A DNA stretch of 64,000 nucleotides, taken from assembly GCF_014050145.1 (NCBI RefSeq), contig NZ_JACFYF010000003.1, forward strand, positions 62,001 to 126,000. The letters are read 5' to 3'. The DNA comes from Vibrio marinisediminis. GTDB lineage: Bacteria > Pseudomonadota > Gammaproteobacteria > Enterobacterales > Vibrionaceae. A model generated the notes under the pieces. The model searched no databases. It was not told where the DNA came from and was given only the letters and a program-made list of their open reading frames with translations. Made by a program: the position numbers and the translations under genes. This document shows positions 1 through 9,823 of the stretch, piece after piece; the first letter of the stretch is position 1; every line of letters begins with the position of its first letter.

Positions 1-494
1 TGATGGTTGTGATGGCATTTGCCATGGTAACGATAACCAGTTTCTTGATGCCACAAGTTGCCAGTTCTGCTGACCCACATTATCAATCGCGAGCATCAGC
101 GCTTGGGCAGAGTGTGATGACCAAAATTCTTGCACGTAAGTTTGACCATAATAATTCAGCCGGAGGCGAGGTGCGTTGCTCACTGTCGGGTGCAACTGCT
201 TGTCGCGCACTTGGCATAGACACCGATTTAGGTGAAACAGCAACGGCGCCTGATTTATTCAATGATGTCGATGATTATCGCGGTTGTTGGACGCCCAATG
301 GTACATCTGGCTGTAATAATTTATACGACCTGATTTCTTCCGGCGAAGATAGTAGCTATCACAACTTTCGGCTAGATATCGACGTTGTATATGCCGTTAA
401 CACCTCCACTCAAATGGTTAAGAAGATTACGCTAAAAATAGCGGCGAGTGATCAAACGCCAATTGAGTATGTGGCTTATCGGGGGAACTATTGA
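1..494 (+). CDS. mshD: MSHA minor pilin MshD (5' end missing)
   Basis: The start lies before the window, so the prepilin leader and the first residues of the hydrophobic helix are missing. What remains opens with the end of the transmembrane alpha-1 helix (M-V-V-M-A-F-A-M-V-T-I-T-S-F-L) and continues as a small globular domain with paired cysteines (around residues 60-68 and 97-104 of the visible part), as in type IV minor pilins. It ends immediately before mshO, the two genes sharing one base. Identity as MshD rests mainly on position: mshD-mshO-mshP-mshQ-mreB is the usual Vibrio order. It would be a minor pilin of the mannose-sensitive haemagglutinin pilus, inserted in the inner membrane and processed by prepilin peptidase. 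The exact family member is inferred from context. Confidence 0.8.
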   Translation, partial: MVVMAFAMVTITSFLMPQVASSADPHYQSRASALGQSVMTKILARKFDHNNSAGGEVRCSLSGATACRALGIDTDLGETATAPDLFNDVDDYRGCWTPNGTSGCNNLYDLISSGEDSSYHNFRLDIDVVYAVNTSTQMVKKITLKIAASDQTPIEYVAYRGNY

Positions 495-1252
495 TGAAAG
501 TTCGCGGATTCACTCTAATTGAAATGGTTATCACCATGCTAGTGGGTTCAATTTTAGTGCTAGGCATTGCGGGGTTCGTTGAGTTAGGTAGTAAAGGGTA
601 TGCGCAAAGCATCGATAGACAAAGAGTGCAAACACAAGCCAAGTTCGCCTTAGAAAAAATGACCCGCGAAGCAAGGTATGCCACCCCGAATATATTTGTC
701 GATTATGCTGGTCAAGACTGCATTGCTTTTTTTCCTATTATCGACTCGGGCTTTTATGCCGTCTCAGGAAGTGACATCAATTTTATTGTTGGCGATGTGT
801 CAGCCAGTGTTAGCTCGCTAAATGACAAACGATTGATCATTAATCCCACAGAAATGCTCTCTCCTGATCAAAGGCTAGATGTTTTAGATAACAGCTTTGA
901 CTTGGTTGATATGGTGAAAATATCCGGTTCATCTGTCTCCGGTGCTACCTTCTCTATCCCAGGCAAAGCGTCTGAACTAGTCGGGGGCTCTGTTGCTAAT
1001 CGACTCTATATTACCGCTAACAATAAGAGGATTTCCTACTGTGTGGGCGGTGACCGCATAACTCGCGACGTTGGATTTTCTGATTCGCCAAGACCGCTTA
1101 CGGATGCATCAGAAATGTCAGTGAGTGGTAAGGTTTCCTATACACCGGCCAGCGTACAACACAATGGTGTCGTGCACATTGATTTGAGCTTTGCGCAACG
1201 TGGTGAAGTGACCAGTTTTCGACAAGATGTGCAGGTGCTAAATGTCCCATAG
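494..1252 (+). CDS. mshO: MSHA pilin-like protein MshO
   Basis: Type IV prepilin-like protein of about 252 residues. The N-terminus M-K-V-R-G-F-T-L-I-E has a short basic leader, the Gly5/Phe6 prepilin peptidase site and the conserved Glu at mature position 5 (residue 10), followed by a hydrophobic helix to about residue 30. The rest is a globular beta-rich domain with a cysteine pair (C-I-A-F-F and Y-C-V-G-G). An in-frame TTG lies one codon upstream, but the ATG at 494 fits the leader best and overlaps the mshD stop by one base, suggesting translational coupling. It overlaps mshP by 11 bases. The role is a minor pilin in MSHA pilus assembly, known from Vibrio attachment to surfaces and chitin. 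Confidence 0.9.
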   Translation: MKVRGFTLIEMVITMLVGSILVLGIAGFVELGSKGYAQSIDRQRVQTQAKFALEKMTREARYATPNIFVDYAGQDCIAFFPIIDSGFYAVSGSDINFIVGDVSASVSSLNDKRLIINPTEMLSPDQRLDVLDNSFDLVDMVKISGSSVSGATFSIPGKASELVGGSVANRLYITANNKRISYCVGGDRITRDVGFSDSPRPLTDASEMSVSGKVSYTPASVQHNGVVHIDLSFAQRGEVTSFRQDVQVLNVP

Positions 1253-1685
1253 CAAAAATCAGCAAGGCAGTTTGTATGTGGTAGTCGTGTTTATATTAGT
1301 CGTGATGGGCTTTTTAGCCACCACATTAACGCGTATTCAGTGGTCAAATAATGATGCGCATGCCAAAGACGTGTTGGGTACACAAGCCTGGCTGTTAGCT
1401 CAATCAGTGAATGAAGAAATGCTGACGGTGTTCTACCCCTTGGACTCAACAAGCTCTGCCGTAGCCAGCAACTGCCCAAATATAGGTAGTACGATAAATT
1501 CCAGTTTAGTTGATTCAGAACGTGATTTTACAGGTAGTAAAATGAGCTGTCGTTTGGAAAATCTAGCGTGTAACCCTGTCGGGGAATTAGATGGTATGAA
1601 CTACTTCAAATTACTTGCACGAGTACAGTGTGGTTCAGGAAAGAGCCAAGTAGAACGAACCGAAGAAATTTGGGTTAGGGAGTAA
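1242..1685 (+). CDS. mshP: MSHA biogenesis protein MshP
   Basis: A 147-residue pilin-like protein. The N-terminus has a short polar leader ending Q-Q-G and then a hydrophobic stretch (residues 10-27). It lacks the Glu at mature position 5, where Val is found instead; that resembles PilX/GspK-type minor pilins that sit at the pilus tip. Four cysteines in the C-terminal half (C-P-N, C-R-L, C-N-P, Q-C-G) could form disulfides. The start overlaps the end of mshO by 11 bases and mshQ follows after 5 bases, so this is one transcription unit. Assignment combines order and sequence pattern. Confidence 0.87.
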   Translation: MSHSKNQQGSLYVVVVFILVVMGFLATTLTRIQWSNNDAHAKDVLGTQAWLLAQSVNEEMLTVFYPLDSTSSAVASNCPNIGSTINSSLVDSERDFTGSKMSCRLENLACNPVGELDGMNYFKLLARVQCGSGKSQVERTEEIWVRE

Positions 1686-1690
1686 ATGCT

Positions 1691-4600
1691 ATGAAGCGTT
1701 TTTTAACCGTATTATTTTTCACTTTAGTGAGCCTAACGGTGCTCGCTGACGAAGACTTAGTTGAGTACTGCAAGGTCGATTATAAAAAAGACTTCACATT
1801 ATATGCTGATTACGGAAAGCAGCACTCTGATTTCTACAGTCAATATCCTGGAAATATCTCTAAAAACAAATGGGATTTTGACGAAGAAGTTTTTTTCTTT
1901 GCGAGTGACAAAAAAAAAGACAGAAATAAAACAATAAAAGTATGGTCAAGCGATGATGATCATGAAAACTCACTATTTTATGATCCTAGTGTAGATGAAG
2001 ATAAAGGAGCGACTGTTCGCTTTGATTATCAATATACAAGACACAGTGCAAATTCTTACTATGGGAATTTGACTTACTACGTTTATCAAGATGGGCATTG
2101 GTCTAAAGGAATTACTAAATCAATAACCACGCAATTTACTTCTCATAAAGCTTACGCAGTATTTGAGCATGAAGACGATGATGATGAGTTACATAACTTG
2201 CGTTGTGGTGATCTTGATACTCCCCCAGAACTGCCGGTATTTAAGTTAGATATTTGTCCTTATGTACCTAATACGGTGCAGACTAATTATTTACTTGCTA
2301 ATGATAAGCCTTTTGGTGCTTTACAAGTTAGTGCGAGTAATTATGTTCATCTTGGTAATTATGAAACACAATTTTTCTTATCTTCAAGTACAGGCGTGAG
2401 GGATTGTGTACTCCCTGATGGCACAGTGACAGACTGTAAAATTTCAGATCAAAAACCAGATATAGATGGATTTCCAGTTACGTTGGGATCATTCCCAAAC
2501 ACAGGCAACAAATCAGATATAGATTGTAAGTTAGACAATACCGTCGATTGCTACCTCACGCCTGGTATTTATAAAGATGTAAAAGTGGCGGAAGGAGCAA
2601 CGCTGGTTTTACAAGGCGGTCAGTACTTTTTTAAAGAGTTAAAGTTTGAAGCGGAAGACGCGCGTTTAGAAGTAAAAGCTCCAACGGAAGTCAATTACAA
2701 AGAAATACTGTTCGAAAAATCAGGTATTGAAATTAATACTAGCCCTGGTTCAAAAAGTGAAAACTTGCTATTTATTGGGCATGGGGAAGATGCGAATTTT
2801 TATCTAGAGTCTGATGTGAGTAATGTTGTTATTAATGCTTATGTATTTATTGACAAAGAAGCTGATGATAAAGATAACGGTTTTGGTTTCACGGGGTGGA
2901 ATAATACTCTAAATGGTGGTGTGACATCCCATTCGATCGCCATTAGTGGCGGTAACAACCGAATCAAAGCAACCAACAATCTCAATTGTTTTGATCCTCC
3001 TAGCTCAGACATTAGTACTATCAATGTTGTACCGAGCAACATCTATCTTCAATGTGCAGATAGCAAACTCATCTATGTTGAAGTGTTTGATAAAGATGGT
3101 CAGCCTATCAGTGATATAGGTGACAACATGGTGTCGCTTTATAGCACCACGCCGAATGCATTGACTTTTTCTTTGGTTCGATTTGATGATGATAAGAGTC
3201 GTTTTGAATTCAGTATTGATTCTAAAGCTGGCAATGACTATGGCGAGATAGAAGTAGCAGCACATGTGGTCGGTGATAACTCTATTTCAGATAACAGCCA
3301 CGTCGTTTTTGCCCCTGTTGTTTTTGATATCAATAATGGTCAGGAGAAAGAACTAATAGCAGGCAAGGTTGAGCAGGTTGATATCGAAGTACTCGCTTGC
3401 GATAGCAATGGGGATACCATTACAGGTAACTACAATAAAGCCTTCTCTCAAGAGCTTTTACAGAATAGCAATTTTGTACCAGGGCAGTGGAGTGATAGTG
3501 CAGAGAAACTGAGCTTTGACGCTGATATTAAGCAAGGTCTCGCTATTGCCACTATTCAGTTTGATGAGGCGGGGCAATATATTGGTCGTCTTGTTGATAC
3601 CATCAAGTGCGAAGACTTTTATCAAACTGGTGTTGACCCCGTAGATTGTCCTCGTGGTGAGAGCAAAGAAATTAGTGGTGAATTGAAGTTCAAAGCTCGC
3701 CCGTGGACATTTGCTGTTTGTCATTCAGCTTCAAGCGCTTTGCCAAGTGGCAACATCAGCGATGCAGGTTCTGCTGGTTTTACTGCGGCAGGAGATAACT
3801 TTGACATCGCAGTATTGCCGATTCGCTGGCAAAGCGGAGGGGGGATATCAGGCTCAATAGCAACGCAAGACGGCTACTGTGATATAACTAAGGTCACGGT
3901 TAATTTCGCTAAAGGCGAAGCTGGTACATTGGAGATCCCGCTAGTTCATAACTTAACCTTACCAACAGTAGCTAGTGGTGGTAAGGAAGGCAGTTTGAGT
4001 GGTTCTACGACCAAAAGTTATCTCGATGATATTAACGGCTACTATCTATTTAATGATCTCAGTTGGAATGAAGTAGGGCAGATACAACTACAAGCTAGCA
4101 GCGGAGACTATTTGGGTATGGGGATTCAACCGGGCTACAAAGCAGTTGGTCGTTTTTACCCTAAGTTCTTTAAAGTTAGTCCGGATTCGACAAGTTGGGA
4201 TTACGCTTCAGGGCAAGGTTTCAATTATATGAATCAGCCTTTTGATGGACTTGAGTTCAGTGTTGAAGCATTTACTGCCAATGAAAGTGACATTGTAAAC
4301 TATCGTTACTTTGAGTCAGAGCTACAGGCGAAATTTATCTTAGAAGAGCAAGACTATCTACAAGACGACTCTACACCTCGTTTGGTTACACCGATAATCA
4401 ATGCTACCTCATGGGATAGCCGCTTAACCTCCACTTTGGGTGTCTTCAATGTGTCTGCTGGTGATGATTGTCTATCTACAGATAGCCTATGTTGGCTTAA
4501 GGCAACAACCAAGGCTGGGTATGAAGATGGTCCCTTTAACCTGTTTGAAAGTGACGAGGAAGGTATTACCAAAGTCACCAATATAGTGATTGCGGATGGT

Positions 4601-5125
4601 GGATCGGTTGACCCTATCGCATTTAGGACTGCAGAAGATAGGCTAACGACTCAGCCTGATTTGCGCTTTGGTCGTGCAACATTGAGTAGTGTCGGGGGAG
4701 TGGCGAGTAATGATGGCGTCAAGGTACCGTTGCGTCTTGAGTACTGGAGTGGCACTCGCTTCGTTATCAATGTCAACGACAGTGCAAGCGATGTCAAAGG
4801 CTCAAATCTGGTGGCAAGTAACAACGTAATCTGGAGTGATGTTGAAGCGCCAGAAGTACCAGCAGAAGTGAGTTTATCTGATGGTGGTATAGTAAGTGAG
4901 GGAATCTCTCATTTGATCGTGGCAAAACAAGACAAGCTTGAACGCCAGCAAACACAGGTGTGGTTGGAACTTGTTGATGGCAATAATAAACTACCTTGGC
5001 TGCAGTATCTTTGGGATAGCGGCAGTGGCGTAGAAGGAAATCCCGCAACTGTGGTGACCTTCGGCATCTATCGTGGCAACGATAAGATCATTTTCCGCGG
5101 TGAATCAGAACTTATCGGGCAATAA
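1691..5125 (+). CDS. mshQ: MSHA biogenesis protein MshQ (large secreted/pilus-tip protein)
   Basis: A 1144-residue protein beginning with a signal peptide (residues 1-19, cut after V-L-A). The N-terminal third (about 20-180) is unusually rich in Asp, Glu, Lys and aromatic residues and I do not recognise it. A middle part (about 190-430) looks like a beta-helix or adhesin-like fold, and the C-terminal two thirds resemble the MshQ family domain (DUF6701 as I recall it), with scattered Cys pairs. It is the last gene of the MSHA operon and precedes mreB as in other vibrios. The likely place is cell surface or pilus tip; function is not established. The DNA of the first 1.3 kb looks more A/T-rich than its neighbours and holds a run of nine A at 1910-1918 inside a Lys-Lys-Lys stretch, discussed as a possible slippage site. 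Confidence 0.85.
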   Translation: MKRFLTVLFFTLVSLTVLADEDLVEYCKVDYKKDFTLYADYGKQHSDFYSQYPGNISKNKWDFDEEVFFFASDKKKDRNKTIKVWSSDDDHENSLFYDPSVDEDKGATVRFDYQYTRHSANSYYGNLTYYVYQDGHWSKGITKSITTQFTSHKAYAVFEHEDDDDELHNLRCGDLDTPPELPVFKLDICPYVPNTVQTNYLLANDKPFGALQVSASNYVHLGNYETQFFLSSSTGVRDCVLPDGTVTDCKISDQKPDIDGFPVTLGSFPNTGNKSDIDCKLDNTVDCYLTPGIYKDVKVAEGATLVLQGGQYFFKELKFEAEDARLEVKAPTEVNYKEILFEKSGIEINTSPGSKSENLLFIGHGEDANFYLESDVSNVVINAYVFIDKEADDKDNGFGFTGWNNTLNGGVTSHSIAISGGNNRIKATNNLNCFDPPSSDISTINVVPSNIYLQCADSKLIYVEVFDKDGQPISDIGDNMVSLYSTTPNALTFSLVRFDDDKSRFEFSIDSKAGNDYGEIEVAAHVVGDNSISDNSHVVFAPVVFDINNGQEKELIAGKVEQVDIEVLACDSNGDTITGNYNKAFSQELLQNSNFVPGQWSDSAEKLSFDADIKQGLAIATIQFDEAGQYIGRLVDTIKCEDFYQTGVDPVDCPRGESKEISGELKFKARPWTFAVCHSASSALPSGNISDAGSAGFTAAGDNFDIAVLPIRWQSGGGISGSIATQDGYCDITKVTVNFAKGEAGTLEIPLVHNLTLPTVASGGKEGSLSGSTTKSYLDDINGYYLFNDLSWNEVGQIQLQASSGDYLGMGIQPGYKAVGRFYPKFFKVSPDSTSWDYASGQGFNYMNQPFDGLEFSVEAFTANESDIVNYRYFESELQAKFILEEQDYLQDDSTPRLVTPIINATSWDSRLTSTLGVFNVSAGDDCLSTDSLCWLKATTKAGYEDGPFNLFESDEEGITKVTNIVIADGGSVDPIAFRTAEDRLTTQPDLRFGRATLSSVGGVASNDGVKVPLRLEYWSGTRFVINVNDSASDVKGSNLVASNNVIWSDVEAPEVPAEVSLSDGGIVSEGISHLIVAKQDKLERQQTQVWLELVDGNNKLPWLQYLWDSGSGVEGNPATVVTFGIYRGNDKIIFRGESELIGQ

Positions 5126-5195
5126 TCATTGTTAAAAAGTTGTGTTACGTAAGGAAACTGTCAGAAATTGCGTGTTTCACTCCATCTTTCTTAGA

Positions 5196-5224
5196 CAATG
5201 CCTTGCTGTGATGGCGAGGCATTG
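5196..5224 (+). terminator. Hairpin between mshQ and mreB (possible operon end)
   Basis: An 11-bp stem (CAATGCCTTGC with GCGAGGCATTG, one G-U pair) and a 7-base loop lie between the mshQ stop and mreB. There is no T-run after it, so it is a poor intrinsic terminator; it may be a mRNA 3'-end stabiliser or a weak terminator separating the pilus and cell-shape operons. Confidence 0.4.
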
Positions 5225-5234
5225 GTACATTTAG

Positions 5235-6320
<1,086 letters not shown>

Positions 6321-6379
6321 TTGCTAATACCCAGACAATTGGCTGGGTAAATAAGAATGAACAAAGGAACTCATAATCA

Positions 6380-7282
6380 ATGAAGCCTATTTTTGGCCGA
6401 GGACCTTCACTTCAATTACGCTTATTTTTCGCCGTGATTCTATCAGCCAGCCTTATGCTGGCTGATAGTCGTTTAGGTGCTTTTGCTCAAGTGCGCTATT
6501 TGTTGAATAGCATTGTCGCACCGATCCAGTATTTGGCTGACGTACCCCGAGAGATGTTTGATGGAGTGTACGAGCGATTCAATACCAGCCAAGGAACAAT
6601 GGAAAGCAATCGAGCCCTCAAGCGAGAAGTGCTGCGTCTAAAAAATGATCTATTACTTCTTGATCAATATCGAGAAGAAAACCAGCGACTTCGTAAACTA
6701 CTCGGTTCTTCATTCGTCCGTGATGAGCGTAAAGTAGTTGCTGAAGTGATGGCAGTTGATACCTCACCTTATCGCCACCAAGTAGTGATCGATAAAGGTC
6801 AAATCGATGGCGTATACGTTGGTCAGCCTGTTGCCAATGAAAAAGGCATTGTTGGTCAGGTAACGTTTGTTTCAGCACACAATAGCCGAGTACTGCTATT
6901 GACTGACTCTAATAGCGCCATTCCAGTACAGGTGATCCGTAATGACATTCGAGTGATCGCGTCTGGTAACAGCAAAGTGGACAAGATCCACCTTGATCAT
7001 ATCCCAATCAGTACCGATATTCAGGACGGAGATTTACTGGTGACATCCGGTTTAGGTGGTGTTTATCCTGAGGGGTATCCGGTTGCTTATATTGATAAAG
7101 TAGAGCGTGACAGTCACAGAGAGTTCGCATTAATTGAAGCCGATCCTGTGGTTGATTTTGAACGCCTTCGCTACCTGTTATTGATTTGGCCAAGTGATTC
7201 GCGCCAAGAAAAAGTTCAACAAGCGGAACCCAATAATATGGCAGAGGTAGTAAGCGAAGAGGTAGTAACTAATGGCGAATAG
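6380..7282 (+). CDS. mreC: Rod shape-determining protein MreC
   Basis: A 300-residue bitopic inner-membrane protein. It has a short cytoplasmic N-terminus, one membrane span (about 12-32), a coiled-coil segment (about 70-110) and the two beta-barrel-like subdomains typical of MreC, with glycine-rich turns (V-T-S-G-L-G-G-V-Y-P-E-G) near residue 225. The C-terminal tail is acidic and low complexity. MreC organises the periplasmic side of the elongasome and binds PBP2. The gene overlaps mreD by 11 bases. Confidence 0.96.
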   Translation: MKPIFGRGPSLQLRLFFAVILSASLMLADSRLGAFAQVRYLLNSIVAPIQYLADVPREMFDGVYERFNTSQGTMESNRALKREVLRLKNDLLLLDQYREENQRLRKLLGSSFVRDERKVVAEVMAVDTSPYRHQVVIDKGQIDGVYVGQPVANEKGIVGQVTFVSAHNSRVLLLTDSNSAIPVQVIRNDIRVIASGNSKVDKIHLDHIPISTDIQDGDLLVTSGLGGVYPEGYPVAYIDKVERDSHREFALIEADPVVDFERLRYLLLIWPSDSRQEKVQQAEPNNMAEVVSEEVVTNGE

Positions 7283-7760
7283 TGTCATGAAAGGCAAAAT
7301 GGTGATTTTGGCTTCATTTGTTATTGCCTTAACACTGCAAACTATACCTTGGCCAGGCGTCCTTGATGTACTGCGTCCATCATGGTTGTTATTGGTCACT
7401 TGCTATTGGGTGCTTGCACTTCCACATCGCGTAAATGTTGGTACTGCCTTAATATTAGGGTTACTGTGGGATCTTCTACTAGGCTCTACCCTAGGCATTC
7501 GTGGCATGATGATGTCGATACTGATCTATATTGTGGCTCTGAACTTCTTAGTTTTGCGCAATATGGCGTTGTGGCAGCAGGCGATGGTCATCGGTCTATT
7601 ATCGATAGCATTGGAAGTGATGATTTTCTTTGGTGAATATTTAATCCAAGATATTACTTTTAACCCCACATCACTTTGGGCTGGGCTAATTAACTGTATT
7701 CTATGGCCATGGATGTTCTTATTGATGCGCCGTGTTCGACGCCGTTGGCACGTGAGGTAA
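7272..7760 (+). CDS. mreD: Rod shape-determining membrane protein MreD
   Basis: A 162-residue polytopic membrane protein with about five or six hydrophobic spans, and the conserved blocks L-P-H-R-V-N-V-G-T, G-S-T-L-G-I-R-G and R-N-M-A-L-W-Q-Q of enterobacterial MreD. The ATG at 7272 is chosen because it aligns with the E. coli start and has a GAGGTAG ribosome-binding site in the mreC tail; an ATG at 7287 is a less likely alternative. Overlap with mreC implies coupled translation. The maf start lies only 2 bases after the stop. Confidence 0.95.
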   Translation: MANSVMKGKMVILASFVIALTLQTIPWPGVLDVLRPSWLLLVTCYWVLALPHRVNVGTALILGLLWDLLLGSTLGIRGMMMSILIYIVALNFLVLRNMALWQQAMVIGLLSIALEVMIFFGEYLIQDITFNPTSLWAGLINCILWPWMFLLMRRVRRRWHVR

Positions 7761-7762
7761 AC

Positions 7763-8323
7763 ATGCAACCTTCTATTGTATTAGCATCAGGCTCTCCAAG
7801 GCGTAAAGAGTTACTAGAGCAGTTAGGTTACCAATTTTCAATTATTCGTACCGACGTAGAAGAACTGCGTCGAAGTGAGGAAAGTGCGTTCGAATACGTG
7901 TCGCGCTTGTCTCAAGATAAAGCGTTAGCAGGGGTGGCATTAGAGCCCAATTCGATAGTGATTGGGTCCGATACCATCGTCGTGTGTGATCAAACGGTGC
8001 TAGAGAAACCGAATGACTTCGAGCATGCGAAACAGATGCTAATGCAGCTATCCGGACGGGCACATCAAGTGATGACCGCCGTAACGGTAGCAAACAAGCA
8101 AAATCAAGAAACGGTAGTTGTGACTACCGACGTATGGTTTAAACCGTTGTCAGAGCAAGAAATCAAACAATACTGGCAATCGGGTGAACCATGCGATAAA
8201 GCTGGCAGTTATGCAATCCAAGGAATTGGAGGGCGCTTTGTCACCCGAATCGAAGGCAGCTACTACGCTGTCGTTGGCTTGCCGTTATTTGAAACTGACC
8301 AGCTCTTGCACAAATTTTTATAA
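7763..8323 (+). CDS. maf: Maf-type dTTP/UTP pyrophosphatase (YhdE)
   Basis: A 186-residue Maf/HAM1-fold nucleotide pyrophosphatase. The N-terminus carries the signature S-G-S-P-R-R-K-E (residues 9-16), then the metal/catalytic stretch I-G-S-D-T-I-V. The C-terminal G-S-Y-A-I-Q-G-I-G-G block is typical of the YhdE type, which hydrolyses dTTP, UTP and modified forms. A longer reading frame begins upstream at 7703, but the ATG at 7763 has a GAGG site overlapping the mreD stop and gives the standard N-terminus. Fifth-wheel position behind mreD and before rng matches E. coli. Confidence 0.95.
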   Translation: MQPSIVLASGSPRRKELLEQLGYQFSIIRTDVEELRRSEESAFEYVSRLSQDKALAGVALEPNSIVIGSDTIVVCDQTVLEKPNDFEHAKQMLMQLSGRAHQVMTAVTVANKQNQETVVVTTDVWFKPLSEQEIKQYWQSGEPCDKAGSYAIQGIGGRFVTRIEGSYYAVVGLPLFETDQLLHKFL

Positions 8324-8343
8324 TTCAAATTTGAGGTGCGCTC

Positions 8344-9813
8344 ATGAGTGCAGAGTTGTTGATCAATGTGACCCCGAGCGAAACGCGCGTGGCGATGATC
8401 GAAGAAGGGGTCTTACAAGAAGTCCATGTTGAGCGAGAAGCAAAACGAGGCATTGTAGGTAATATATATAAAGGTAAAGTCAGCCGAGTCTTGCCTGGTA
8501 TGCAGGCGGCATTTGTTGATATTGGCTTAGATAAAGCCGCGTTTCTTCACGCATCAGATATCGTTCCTCATACCGAGTGCGTAGCGGAAAATGAGAAACA
8601 ACAATTTCAAGTTCGTGATATTTCCGAACTGGTGCGCCAAGGGCAAGATATTGTTGTGCAAGTGGTGAAAGATCCACTTGGTACCAAAGGTGCTCGTCTT
8701 ACTACCGATATTACGCTGCCTTCTCGTTATTTGGTGTTTATGCCTGGCGCAAGTCATGTGGGTGTATCACAGCGTATTGAAAGCGAGAAAGAGCGTGAGC
8801 GTTTAAAGAAAGTGGTTGGTCACTACTGTGATGACGATGGTGGCTTCATTATTCGTACCGCTGCTGAAGGCGCTGACGAACAAGAGCTATCGCAAGATGC
8901 CGCATTCTTAAAGCGTCTTTGGTCAAAAGTGAATGAGCGCCGAGCGAAATACAAAACGCGAGCCACACTTTATGGCGAGCTTGGCTTATCTCAGCGTATT
9001 CTGCGTGATTTTGTCGGTACGGAACTTACAAAGATCCTAGTTGACTCACGTTTAGAATTTGAAAATCTTAAAGAATTTACTTCTGAATACGTTCCTGAAC
9101 TAACCGAAAAGCTTGAGCTGTATGAAGGTGACAAGCCAATCTTCGATATGTATGACACTGAGAATGAGATTCAGCGTTCGCTAGATCGAAAAGTTGACTT
9201 GAAATCGGGTGGTTATCTAATTATCGATCAAACAGAAGCGATGACCACGGTTGATATCAACACCGGTGCATTTGTTGGGCGTCGTAATCTTGAAGAAACC
9301 ATCTTCAATACCAATGTCGAGGCGACTCAAGCGATCGCTCGCCAGCTACGCTTACGTAACTTAGGCGGCATCATCATCATCGATTTTATCGATATGATTT
9401 CGGAAGAGCACCGCAAGCGAGTGGTCACTTCACTAGAGAATGCTCTGAGCCAAGACCGAGTCAAAACCAATATCAATGGCTTTACCAGTCTAGGTTTGGT
9501 GGAGATGACGAGAAAACGCACCCGTGAAAGTATTGAACATGTACTGTGTTCTACTTGTCCAACTTGTGAAGGGCGCGGTCGCGTGAAGACTATTGAAACC
9601 GTGTGTTATGAAATATTACGTGAAATTACACGAGTGAACCGCGCATACGATGCCGATAATTTTGTTGTTTATGCCTCACCAGCGGTGGCTGATACTTTAC
9701 AAGGTGATGAATCACATGCCTTGGCAGAACTTGAAGTCTTTATTGGTAAGCAAGTAAAAATTCAATCAGAACCGCTCTACGTTCAAGAGCATTTTGATGT
9801 TGTTATGATGTAA
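8344..9813 (+). CDS. rng: Ribonuclease G
   Basis: A 489-residue endoribonuclease of the RNase E/G family, without the long C-terminal scaffold of RNase E. An S1-like RNA-binding domain is at about 37-125. The catalytic-domain aspartates are in T-V-D-I-N-T-G-A-F (near 302) and I-I-D-F-I-D-M (near 345), and the zinc-link C-S-T-C-P-T-C is near 400. It matures the 5' end of 16S rRNA and degrades selected mRNAs. It lies 20 bases after maf and 10 bases before yhdP in a compact run. Confidence 0.97.
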   Translation: MSAELLINVTPSETRVAMIEEGVLQEVHVEREAKRGIVGNIYKGKVSRVLPGMQAAFVDIGLDKAAFLHASDIVPHTECVAENEKQQFQVRDISELVRQGQDIVVQVVKDPLGTKGARLTTDITLPSRYLVFMPGASHVGVSQRIESEKERERLKKVVGHYCDDDGGFIIRTAAEGADEQELSQDAAFLKRLWSKVNERRAKYKTRATLYGELGLSQRILRDFVGTELTKILVDSRLEFENLKEFTSEYVPELTEKLELYEGDKPIFDMYDTENEIQRSLDRKVDLKSGGYLIIDQTEAMTTVDINTGAFVGRRNLEETIFNTNVEATQAIARQLRLRNLGGIIIIDFIDMISEEHRKRVVTSLENALSQDRVKTNINGFTSLGLVEMTRKRTRESIEHVLCSTCPTCEGRGRVKTIETVCYEILREITRVNRAYDADNFVVYASPAVADTLQGDESHALAELEVFIGKQVKIQSEPLYVQEHFDVVMM

Positions 9814-9823
9814 TAGGAAACAT

